Below, one piece after another: positions 1-6,622 of a DNA stretch of 64,000 nucleotides. The stretch's first letter is position 1; every line of letters begins with the position of its first letter. Below the pieces are notes generated by a model. That model made no database searches, was not told the origin of the DNA, and was given only the letters and a program-made list of their open reading frames with translations. Origin of the DNA: Bradyrhizobium sp. SZCCHNS1050 (GTDB lineage: Bacteria; Pseudomonadota; Alphaproteobacteria; Rhizobiales; Xanthobacteraceae); the NCBI RefSeq assembly GCF_032484785.1, contig NZ_JAUETR010000001.1, forward strand, positions 1,116,001 through 1,180,000. Direction: 5' to 3'. Made by a program: the position numbers and the translations under genes.

Positions 1-812
1 GCGTCGACCACATCCCGGCGACCTATGACCGCGAGAAGCAGGCCTTCACCAAGGGCGAGCCGGAGTATGGCGCGCACTTCGCCGACGAGCTCGAGAACCT
101 CGTCAACCTGCACGGCGCCAACACCATCGCCGCCGTAATCGTCGAGCCGATGGCCGGCTCGACCGGCGTGATCCCGGCGCCGAAGGGCTATCTCAAGCGG
201 CTGCGCGAGATCACCCAGAAGCACGGCATCCTGCTGATCTTCGACGAGGTCATCACCGGCTTCGGCCGCCTCGGCTACGCCTTCGCCGCCGAGCGCTACG
301 GCGTGACGCCTGACCTTCTCACCTTCGCCAAGGGCGTCACCAATGGCGCGGCACCGATGGGCGGCGTGCTGGTGCGCGACACCATCCACGACGCCTTCAT
401 GAGCGGCCCCGAGCACATGGTGGAGTTCACCCACGGCTACACCTATTCGGCGCATCCGATCGCCTGCGCGGCCGGCCTCGCCACGCTCGACATCTATCGC
501 GACGACAAGCTGTTCGAGCACGCCCGCGCGATCGAGCCGAAATTCGCCGACGCCGTGATGTCGCTCAAGGGCCTGCCCAACGTGCTGGACATCCGCACGG
601 TTGGTCTCACCGCCGGCATCGACCTCGCGCCGCTGCCCGACGCGGCTGGCAAGCGCGGCTACTCCGCGATGGAGACCGCCTTCCACAACAACGACCTGAT
701 GCTGCGCATCGCCGGTGACACGCTGGCGCTGACCCCGCCGCTGATCGTCAGCGAGGATCAGGTCGGCGAAATCATCGAGAAGGTCGGCAAGGTCATCAAG
801 GCCGTGGCGTAA
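1..812 (+). CDS. Class III PLP-dependent aminotransferase (omega-amino acid:pyruvate type), 5' truncated by window edge
   Basis: The reading frame is open from base 3 to the TAA at 810-812, so the N-terminal part of the gene lies outside the window. The visible part has hallmarks of fold-type I, class III aminotransferases: the cofactor-contacting FDEVITGFGRLG block, followed by the TFAKGVTNGAAPMGG block, whose Lys would form the Schiff base with PLP. Enzymes of this group move the amino group of beta-alanine or other omega-amino acids (or of adenosylmethionine-type donors) to pyruvate or another oxoacid in the cytoplasm. The exact donor cannot be read from this fragment. A strong hairpin follows the stop, so the gene probably ends its transcript. 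An internal ATG at 150 is not the real start, because the family is about 440 residues long. Confidence 0.9.
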   Translation, partial: VDHIPATYDREKQAFTKGEPEYGAHFADELENLVNLHGANTIAAVIVEPMAGSTGVIPAPKGYLKRLREITQKHGILLIFDEVITGFGRLGYAFAAERYGVTPDLLTFAKGVTNGAAPMGGVLVRDTIHDAFMSGPEHMVEFTHGYTYSAHPIACAAGLATLDIYRDDKLFEHARAIEPKFADAVMSLKGLPNVLDIRTVGLTAGIDLAPLPDAAGKRGYSAMETAFHNNDLMLRIAGDTLALTPPLIVSEDQVGEIIEKVGKVIKAVA

Positions 813-841
813 GCCGCGCGCGGACATCGTCAGCCAACAAC

Positions 842-868
842 AATGGCGGCCCCGGTGGCCGCCATTTC
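842..868 (+). terminator. Rho-independent-type terminator after the aminotransferase
   Basis: A perfect 10-bp inverted repeat (842-851 with 857-866, loop of 5) is followed by a short T-containing tail (TTTCCTT). It lies 30 bases after the aminotransferase stop. Confidence 0.75.
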
Positions 869-894
869 CTTATCTGGACTGCTTCCCAGCAGCG

Positions 895-1025
895 GTCATT
901 CCGGGGCAATCGTCAACGCGGCCCCGCGTTGGCGATTGAACCCGGAATCTCGTACTTGTTGGGAAGGGACGCGAGACAATATCGGGATTCCGGGTTCAAG
1001 GCCTGCGGCCTTGCCCCGGAATAAC
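895..1025. repeat. Nested-palindrome intergenic repeat, family A copy 1
   Basis: The outer arms are GTCATTCCGGGGCAA (895-909) and TTGCCCCGGAATAAC (1011-1025), with one mismatch. The inner arms around 937-952 and 983-998 carry GAACCCGGAATCTCG and its near complement. The same two nested arms recur at 6315-6398. No protein is plausible here. The rest of the 813-1267 gap shows no other feature I can support. Confidence 0.7.
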
Positions 1026-1267
1026 GTTGGTTGGCATAGCTATTCATACGGTCTCGCTCTGGCTCCGCATCGGTCATGCGCCGCCATCACCTTATGAAGT
1101 CCGCTCCTACCCGGCGTGCGGGAGAGCATCCCCGATCGCAAATAGCTTGCCCTGCAAGGATTGCCGCAGAACGGCACGCCTGATTGCCGGGAACCTTCGC
1201 AAATCCTCCACGTTCATGTCGCGAGCCGGCGGTTTGCGCGCGGCGAGCGGATTGTCGGAGGACGCGC

Positions 1268-1828
1268 ATGCTTGCACCGCCAGGAGAGCTGCTGCGATTG
1301 GGGCTCGAACAGAGGCTCAACCGCGTCAAGCGCGCCACCCAATCCTACATTCGGGATCGCGCCCGGCAGGCCACCGGAACGGTGACGTCCTACGCCGTCG
1401 CCGCCGGGCTGTTCGCCACCGCGGGCATCTTCCTGATCGCCGCCTGCATCGTCGGATTGACCGCGCTGTTCCGCTGGGTGGAAATGACCTACGGCCTGTT
1501 CACCGCGTTCGCGGTTGTCGGCGGCATCCTGATCGCGCTGGCGGCGATCTGCGCGATCGTCGCGGCAGTGAAGCTCCGCAGCCCTTCGCCGCACTATCCG
1601 TCGCTCTCCAGCCGGCTGCGCGTGGCGATCGCAGCGCCCGTGGCCCGGGAACCCGACGCGGACGAGATCGATCCCGACACCATCCCCTTGGCACCGTCAC
1701 CGACCTCCACGAATCACGCGAGCGGAGTTGCGGGCGCACTCGGACGGATCAACGTACCCATCGGTGTCGCCGTTGCGGCACTGCTGCTCGGCGTGGCCGC
1801 CCTGCGCCGGCGTCACCGCAGCACGTGA
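1268..1828 (+). CDS. Small integral membrane protein, phage-holin-superfamily (DUF1469-like)
   Basis: The 186-residue protein has a basic, helical N-terminus (residues 1-38). Two strongly hydrophobic segments follow (about residues 42-65 and 75-100) and then a polar tail with a third hydrophobic stretch near the C-terminus. This arrangement resembles the actinobacterial/proteobacterial holin-superfamily or DUF1469 membrane proteins, which have no firmly known function. I chose the ATG at 1268 because GGAG lies about 8 bases before it; the frame stays open upstream but without a better start. The C-terminus ends in Arg/His-rich residues. It stands alone between repeats and a gene-free stretch, so context does not add a role. 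Confidence 0.6.
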   Translation: MLAPPGELLRLGLEQRLNRVKRATQSYIRDRARQATGTVTSYAVAAGLFATAGIFLIAACIVGLTALFRWVEMTYGLFTAFAVVGGILIALAAICAIVAAVKLRSPSPHYPSLSSRLRVAIAAPVAREPDADEIDPDTIPLAPSPTSTNHASGVAGALGRINVPIGVAVAALLLGVAALRRRHRST

Positions 1829-2172
1829 GCCTGCCCGGACAGCGGCAGGCGCGGTTCGACGGACATCGAAGCATAACCGCTCAGTTGAGCTGATCAGCGT
1901 CGGGATCACCACCGCTCCTGGAGCGCCTACATGCGCGATCAGCCGAAGGGCATCGCGAGCATGTCTAAAGATGTCTGGAATCCGCACGGCGCGTACTCCG
2001 GCGTTCTACGGACCCGCGACACTACGATGACACTCCGCTTTCCCACGTGAACTTGCGTAAATGACACGCAGACGAGAAATCATCGGCGTCTCCCGGTATT
2101 TGAATCCCGCCCACTATCCTCGCGAATCAACAGAAGTGCTAAGGTTGCGTTCGGTTGGGAGCGTCGCCAAGC
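1829..2172. other. Intergenic stretch without a recognised gene
   Basis: About 340 bases separate the membrane protein from the EAL gene. Overlapping open frames are short and lack ribosome binding sites. I see no convincing hairpin, repeat or promoter match. It presumably holds the promoter of the EAL-domain gene. Confidence 0.5.
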
Positions 2173-3711
2173 ATGATCCGTATCTCCACGATTTTCGTTG
2201 CCATTTGTATGGTTCTGGTCGCGGCCTCGCTCGGCCTGATCCTGTATTCGGTGGCCGGTATCAGTGGCTCGGAATCCGCGATCGTCGCGCTCGCCGCACT
2301 GACGTTCCTGATTCTCTACAATGCCGTGTCGATGCGACTGCGCGACCGCACCGACATCGGCAGCCAGATCGCCGATCTGTCGCGCGGCACCGCCGACCTC
2401 GCGCGTCAGGTCGCCGAGTTCGGCCGCCGCCTGTCGGCGGTGGAGGGACGCATCGTGTCGTCGAGCTCGGTCAGCGCCGATCGCCTGCAAGGGGTCATCG
2501 GCGAGATCAACGAGCTCGGCGGACTGATGAAGCAGCTCGCCGTCACCGTGGCCCAGCACGAGGACCTGATCGCGGCCATCCCGCCGGCAACACCGCCGGG
2601 AGCTGGGGCCGGCACGGTTCGCGACGCCGATCGCCCGCTCCCGGCGACCGCTTCCTCCAGCGGCGCGCTCGAGATGAACGCGCTGCCGTCGCGCGGCGTC
2701 GAGCAGAAGGTGGCCGAGACCTCCGGCACGTTCAGCGCGGCACCGGCTGCCGCCCCCCTGCCGCCCAAACCGCAGGCCCCGGCGGTCACGGCCGTGCCGC
2801 GCAGCCAGCCGCAGATCCTCGCCGCCGTCAAAGGCGCGATCGAGGACAACCGCCTCGACATCTATCTGCAGCCGCTGGTGACGCTGCCACAGCGCAAGGT
2901 GCGCTTCTACGAGGCGGTGACCAGGCTTCGCGACGAGCGCGACCAGGTGGTCGCGGCCGAGGACTTCATCGGCATCGCGGAAGCCGCCGGCCTGGTCGGG
3001 CGCATCGACCACATGGTTCTGCTTCGCTGCGTCCAGGTGCTGCGCCGCCTGATGGTTCGCAACAAGGACGTCGGCATCTTCTGCAACATCTCCTCGGCGA
3101 CGCTCAGCAGCCCTGCAAACTTTTCGCAATGCCTCGATTTCCTCGAAGCGAATCGCGCCCTGGCGCCGTCCTTCGTGCTCGAATTCAAGCAGTCGACCTT
3201 GCGCAGCCTCGGTCCGACCGGGACCGAGCATCTCGCGGCCCTGGCACAGCGCGGCTACCGCTTCTCGATCGACCATGTCACCGACCTCCGGTTCGAGCCG
3301 CGCGAGCTCGCCGATCGCGGAGTCCGCTTCATCAAGGTCCCGGCCGCGCTGCTGCTCGACCCGAAGCAGAGCTCGGCCTCCGACATTCACCCGACCGATC
3401 TCTCCGATCTGCTGGGCCGCTTCGGCATCGACCTGATCGCCGAGCGGATCGAAGGTGAGAACAGCGTCGTCGACCTGCTCGACTACGACGTCCGCTTCGG
3501 CCAGGGCTTCCTGTTCGCGCCGCCCCGCCCATTGCGACCCGAGGGCGCATCTGCTACCGGCGAGGCCGCCGCCGGCCCATCGGGCGGGCAGGACATCAAG
3601 ATTCAGGACCCCAATGCCGCCGGCACCACCTCTCTCGACGCGTCACACACCAATGCTCCGACGCGCAGCGGCAATGCCGCCCTCGCCCGCCGTGCCGCCG
3701 GGACCCTCTGA
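2173..3711 (+). CDS. Membrane-anchored EAL-domain protein with degenerate catalytic motifs
   Basis: The 512-residue protein starts with two adjacent transmembrane segments (about residues 5-27 and 33-49). A helical, probably coiled-coil stretch follows, then a Pro/Ala-rich linker, and a C-terminal EAL-type domain from about residue 215. Active c-di-GMP phosphodiesterases need the ExLxR, N, E, DDFG and K-x-D motifs. Here the first Glu (YEAVTR), the Asn (CNISS) and LEF-E are kept, but DDFG is replaced by DHVT and K-x-D by KVP. The metal site is therefore probably broken and a c-di-GMP sensing or scaffolding role is more likely than hydrolysis (inference). The ATG at 2173 is preceded by GGGAG; an in-frame start 18 bases upstream is less likely. 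The C-terminal 40 residues are low-complexity. Confidence 0.85.
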   Translation: MIRISTIFVAICMVLVAASLGLILYSVAGISGSESAIVALAALTFLILYNAVSMRLRDRTDIGSQIADLSRGTADLARQVAEFGRRLSAVEGRIVSSSSVSADRLQGVIGEINELGGLMKQLAVTVAQHEDLIAAIPPATPPGAGAGTVRDADRPLPATASSSGALEMNALPSRGVEQKVAETSGTFSAAPAAAPLPPKPQAPAVTAVPRSQPQILAAVKGAIEDNRLDIYLQPLVTLPQRKVRFYEAVTRLRDERDQVVAAEDFIGIAEAAGLVGRIDHMVLLRCVQVLRRLMVRNKDVGIFCNISSATLSSPANFSQCLDFLEANRALAPSFVLEFKQSTLRSLGPTGTEHLAALAQRGYRFSIDHVTDLRFEPRELADRGVRFIKVPAALLLDPKQSSASDIHPTDLSDLLGRFGIDLIAERIEGENSVVDLLDYDVRFGQGFLFAPPRPLRPEGASATGEAAAGPSGGQDIKIQDPNAAGTTSLDASHTNAPTRSGNAALARRAAGTL

Positions 3712-3726
3712 GATCAGCCGGCTGCC

Positions 3727-4581
3727 ATGACCGTTCTCCGCTTCGAAGAGCGGCTGCGCGATCTGGTCGGCCGCAAGCAGGTGCTGCTGAGCGACATCTG
3801 GGGCGTGGTCCATAACGGGCTCGAGTCCTTTCCCGACGCCTGCGACGCGCTGCACCACTTTCGCCGCCAGGGCGGTACGGTGATCCTGATCACCAACGCA
3901 CCCCGGCCGGCCGATTCGGTCCAGCGCCAGTTGCGCAAGCTCGGCGTCGCCGACGAGGTCTACAGCGCCATCGTCTCCTCCGGCGACCTGACCCGCCACT
4001 ACGTGGCCGATCATCCCGGCGGCAAGGTGTTCTGGCTCGGCCCCGAGCGCGACAATTCCATTCATCGCGGTCTCGACCTGGCGCTGTCGCCGCTCGAAGA
4101 AGCGTCCTACATCATCTGCACCGGCCTCTACGACGACGAGACCGAGACCGCCGAGGACTACCGGCCGATGCTGCTGCGCGCCCGCGAGCGCAAGCTGCCG
4201 CTGATCTGCGCCAATCCGGACATCGTGGTCGAGCGCGGCGACCGGCTGATCTACTGCGCCGGCGCCATCGCCGAGCTCTACCGCGAACTCGGCGGCGAGG
4301 TGATCTTCTACGGTAAGCCGCACCGGCCAATCTACGAGCGGGCCATGATGCTGGCCGAGCAGCACGCCGGCCGGCCGGTCGCGCGCGAGGAGGTGCTGGC
4401 GATCGGCGATTCCGTCCGAACCGATCTCGCCGGCGCGCACGGCTTCGGCATCGACTGCCTGTTCGTGACCCGCGGCATCCATTCCGAGGAGTTCGCCGGC
4501 GTCGAGCAGCTCGACCCGGCCTCTATCAAGGAGCTGTTCGGCCATCCGCCGCGCGCCCTGATGCGCGAATTGAAGTGGTGA
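3727..4581 (+). CDS. HAD-superfamily class IIA phosphatase (TIGR01459-like)
   Basis: The 284-residue protein has the layout of NagD-like HAD-IIA hydrolases. The nucleophile motif is LLSDIWGVVHNG (Asp23), the motif II-like block is LITNAP, and a late acidic motif GDSVRTDLAGA supplies Mg-binding residues. In motif I the second Asp of the usual DxD is Trp (D-I-W-G-V); I believe this is normal for the alphaproteobacterial TIGR01459 branch, but it makes the general acid atypical. The substrate is unknown; relatives dephosphorylate sugar or nucleotide phosphates. It begins 15 bases after the EAL gene on the same strand, so the two are probably cotranscribed. A clear hairpin follows the stop. Confidence 0.85.
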   Translation: MTVLRFEERLRDLVGRKQVLLSDIWGVVHNGLESFPDACDALHHFRRQGGTVILITNAPRPADSVQRQLRKLGVADEVYSAIVSSGDLTRHYVADHPGGKVFWLGPERDNSIHRGLDLALSPLEEASYIICTGLYDDETETAEDYRPMLLRARERKLPLICANPDIVVERGDRLIYCAGAIAELYRELGGEVIFYGKPHRPIYERAMMLAEQHAGRPVAREEVLAIGDSVRTDLAGAHGFGIDCLFVTRGIHSEEFAGVEQLDPASIKELFGHPPRALMRELKW

Positions 4582-4600
4582 ACGGATCCTGAAACGCAAA

Positions 4601-4628
4601 ACGCCCGGCCGAGTGCCGGGCGTCTTTC
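4601..4628. terminator. Terminator between converging HAD and cheY genes
   Basis: The stem ACGCCCGG (4601-4608) pairs with CCGGGCGT (4615-4622) across a 6-base loop. It is preceded by an A-rich run and followed by CTTTCGTT. It can serve the plus-strand HAD gene and, read from the other strand, the minus-strand cheY. Confidence 0.85.
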
Positions 4629-4650
4629 GTTGGAGTGGATCAGGCGGGCG

Positions 4651-5046
4651 TCAGGCCGTCGCCATGTCCGGGAACACCGCGTCGATCTTGGTCTTCAAGG
4701 TCGCGGCATTGAACGGCTTGACGATGTAGTTGTTCACGCCGGCCTTCTTGGCCGCGATCACGTTCTCGGTCTTGGATTCCGCCGTGATCATGATGAACGG
4801 CGTGGTCGCCAGGTTCGGATCGGCGCGGACCTCGCGGAGCAGGTCGTAGCCGGTCATCGGCTCCATGTTCCAGTCGGAGATCACGAGGCCGTATTTCTTG
4901 GCGCGCATCTTGTTGAGGGCCATCGAGCCGTCGCTGGCATCGTCGATGTCCTCGAAACCGATCTGCTTGAGAAGATTCCTGATGATACGGATCATGGTGC
5001 TGTAATCGTCGACGACGAGCACCGGCATCGTCAAATCAACCGCCAT
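4651..5046 (-). CDS. Single-domain response regulator, CheY-like
   Basis: The 131-residue protein is a bare receiver domain. The acidic pocket is Asp13-Asp14, the phospho-acceptor is Asp58 (VISDWNMEPM), the switch Thr is Thr88 (MITAES) and the conserved Lys is Lys110 (VKPF). The phrase SDWNMEPMTG is typical of CheY proper, which binds the flagellar switch when phosphorylated. No kinase or chemotaxis gene lies nearby, so it is an orphan here, although a CheZ-like phosphatase gene sits 48 kb away in this window. The ATG at 5046 is preceded by GGGGGAG, which decides the start over upstream in-frame codons. Confidence 0.9.
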   Translation of the reverse strand: MAVDLTMPVLVVDDYSTMIRIIRNLLKQIGFEDIDDASDGSMALNKMRAKKYGLVISDWNMEPMTGYDLLREVRADPNLATTPFIMITAESKTENVIAAKKAGVNNYIVKPFNAATLKTKIDAVFPDMATA

Positions 5047-5313
5047 CTTGACTCCCCCAGACGCGAACACAACGCGCAGACTGTTACAAAAAAGCTCATG
5101 CGGCACGGGTCGTAACCGACCCCGCCATCCGCTTTCAGCAGTAGCATCAGCCGTTAAACAGCGCGTTAACTGCGCTGCGGCTGCATGTCGCTATTGCTGC
5201 GCTGCATGAGCGGAGGAACCCCTTCGGCTTGACTTCGCGGGGCCGGCCGCCCACCGTCACGGCAACCACCGTCCGCCGGTAGCCCACCGAAATCCGCGAG
5301 ATATTTCCGTCAC

Positions 5314-6294
5314 ATGCCCGATTTCAAGATCATCCGCGATTCCACCCCGCCGTCGGACATCCTCAAGGGCGCGGTGGTCGCGATGGGCAATTTCGACGGC
5401 GTCCATCTCGGTCACCGGGCCGTGATCGAGGCGGCGATCGAGATGGGCAAGGCCAAGGGGCGCCCGGCGCTGGCGCTGACCTTCGAGCCGCATCCGCGGC
5501 GCTTCTTCAGCCCCAATACCCCGCAGTTCCGCCTGACCGACGAGACCGCCAAGCTGCGACTCCTGGCCGGAACCGGCCTTGCCGGCGCCGTGGTCATGGC
5601 CTTCGACAAGGGCCGCGCCCAGACCTCGGCGCAGGATTTCATTCACCATGACCTGATCGGGCGGCTCGGGATCGCCGGAATCGCGGTCGGCTACGACTTT
5701 CATTTCGGCAAGGGCCGCGTCGGCTCGCCCAGCCTGCTCGCCAACGGGGCCCCCAAGCTCGGCATCGAGGTCGACATCCAGGCCCATGTCGACATCGACG
5801 AGCGGCCGGTGTCCTCCACAGCGATCCGCGAAGCGCTGGCGGAGGGCCAGGTCAGCGAGGCGACCGCGATGCTCGGCGGCCCCTGGTTCGTGAGCTCCGA
5901 GGTCATCCACGGCGAGAAGCGCGGCCGCGATCTCGGCTACCCCACCGCCAACATGCGGCTCGATCGCGATTGCGGGCTGCGCCACGGCATCTATGCCGTC
6001 CGGGTCGGCCGCGGCCGCGGCGCTGAGCGGGTGCTGATCGACGGCGTCGCCAATTTCGGCCGCCGGCCGACCTTCGACAACGGCGCGCCGCTGCTCGAGA
6101 CCTTCCTGTTCGACTTCAAGGACAGCCTCTATGGCGAGGTCCTGGACGTCGCCTTCATCGGCTTCATCCGCGAGGAGGCCAAATTCAGCTCGATCGAGGC
6201 CCTGATCCGGCAGATGGACGACGACAGCGCCAGGGCCCGCGCTTTGCTGGCGGCCCATCCCGGCCTTTTCCCCCGGCTCGGCGAGATCGGCTGA
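5314..6294 (+). CDS. ribF: Bifunctional riboflavin kinase / FAD synthetase
   Basis: The 326-residue protein converts riboflavin to FMN and then FAD. The N-terminal nucleotidyltransferase domain shows GNFDGVHLGH (residues 25-34), EPHPRRFF, the YDFHFGKGRVG block and SSTAIREAL (about residues 168-176). The C-terminal flavokinase domain shows GYPTAN, YAVRV, GVANFGRRPTF and the acidic ETFLFDF segment. Length and domain order match the family. The 267-base gap to the divergent cheY should hold both promoters; no FMN riboswitch is visible. Downstream is a repeat and then ileS; ribF and ileS are frequent neighbours in bacteria. Confidence 0.95.
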   Translation: MPDFKIIRDSTPPSDILKGAVVAMGNFDGVHLGHRAVIEAAIEMGKAKGRPALALTFEPHPRRFFSPNTPQFRLTDETAKLRLLAGTGLAGAVVMAFDKGRAQTSAQDFIHHDLIGRLGIAGIAVGYDFHFGKGRVGSPSLLANGAPKLGIEVDIQAHVDIDERPVSSTAIREALAEGQVSEATAMLGGPWFVSSEVIHGEKRGRDLGYPTANMRLDRDCGLRHGIYAVRVGRGRGAERVLIDGVANFGRRPTFDNGAPLLETFLFDFKDSLYGEVLDVAFIGFIREEAKFSSIEALIRQMDDDSARARALLAAHPGLFPRLGEIG

Positions 6295-6314
6295 TCCTCC
6301 TGCTCCATCGGTGA

Positions 6315-6398
6315 CGTCATTCCGGGGCAGCCCGCCAGGGCTGAACCCGGAATCTCGAGATTCCGGGTTCGATGCCAGCGCATCGCCCCGGAATGACG
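6315..6398. repeat. Nested-palindrome intergenic repeat, family A copy 2
   Basis: The outer arms CGTCATTCCGGGGC (6315-6328) and GCCCCGGAATGACG (6385-6398) are perfect complements. Inside them 6343-6370 is a perfect 28-base palindrome (GAACCCGGAATCTC and its complement). The same arms occur at 895-1025, so this is a dispersed element rather than a chance hairpin. Confidence 0.8.
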
Positions 6399-6475
6399 CT
6401 GAACGACGATCCCGCAGCGCTGCTGCCGCAGGATCGCTTTGCGATTCCGCAGTCCGGCTGCTATGAGGAGGCCCC

Positions 6476-6523
6476 ATGTTGATACGGCGCATCATCGGCA
6501 TTAGCGGCCCGGCTTCCGCCTGA
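6476..6523 (+). CDS. Candidate Ile-rich leader peptide of ileS
   Basis: This small ORF encodes MLIRRIIGISGPASA and stops with TGA. GAGGAGG (6465-6471) lies 4 bases before the ATG, a better ribosome binding site than that of ileS itself. Four of fifteen codons are Ile and all three Ile codons are used (ATA, ATC, ATC, ATT); ATA should be very rare in this high-GC genome. It ends 99 bases before ileS. Seen: the ORF, the SD and the codons. Inferred: a regulatory leader whose translation senses charged tRNA-Ile. I cannot show that a terminator or anti-terminator switch exists. Confidence 0.55.
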   Translation: MLIRRIIGISGPASA

Positions 6524-6571
6524 GCTTTGAGCTCGGCGCAAGACCGGGATGTCTCTGCTCGTTCCGCCGCC

Positions 6572-6587
6572 CGCGATCGAAATCGCG
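6572..6587 (+). promoter_or_regulatory. Hairpin in the leader between the Ile-rich ORF and ileS
   Basis: CGCGAT (6572-6577) pairs perfectly with ATCGCG (6582-6587) across a CGAA loop, in the 99 bases separating the leader ORF from ileS. No U-run follows directly. It may be part of an alternative-structure region controlling ileS translation or transcription (inference). Confidence 0.4.
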
Positions 6588-6622
6588 TCTCAGCGCCTCA
6601 TCTCTCAGCCAGCCAGATCACG

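Noticed and set aside
843..1893. Several overlapping open frames upstream of the membrane protein
   Set aside because: They run through a repeat and have frame-shifted copies of the membrane protein sequence; none has a credible start site.
5149..5180. GTTAA-containing inverted repeat (CAGCGC-GTTAACT-GCGCTG) upstream of cheY and ribF
   Set aside because: Only a 6-bp stem and no second copy in the window; chance is likely in this composition.
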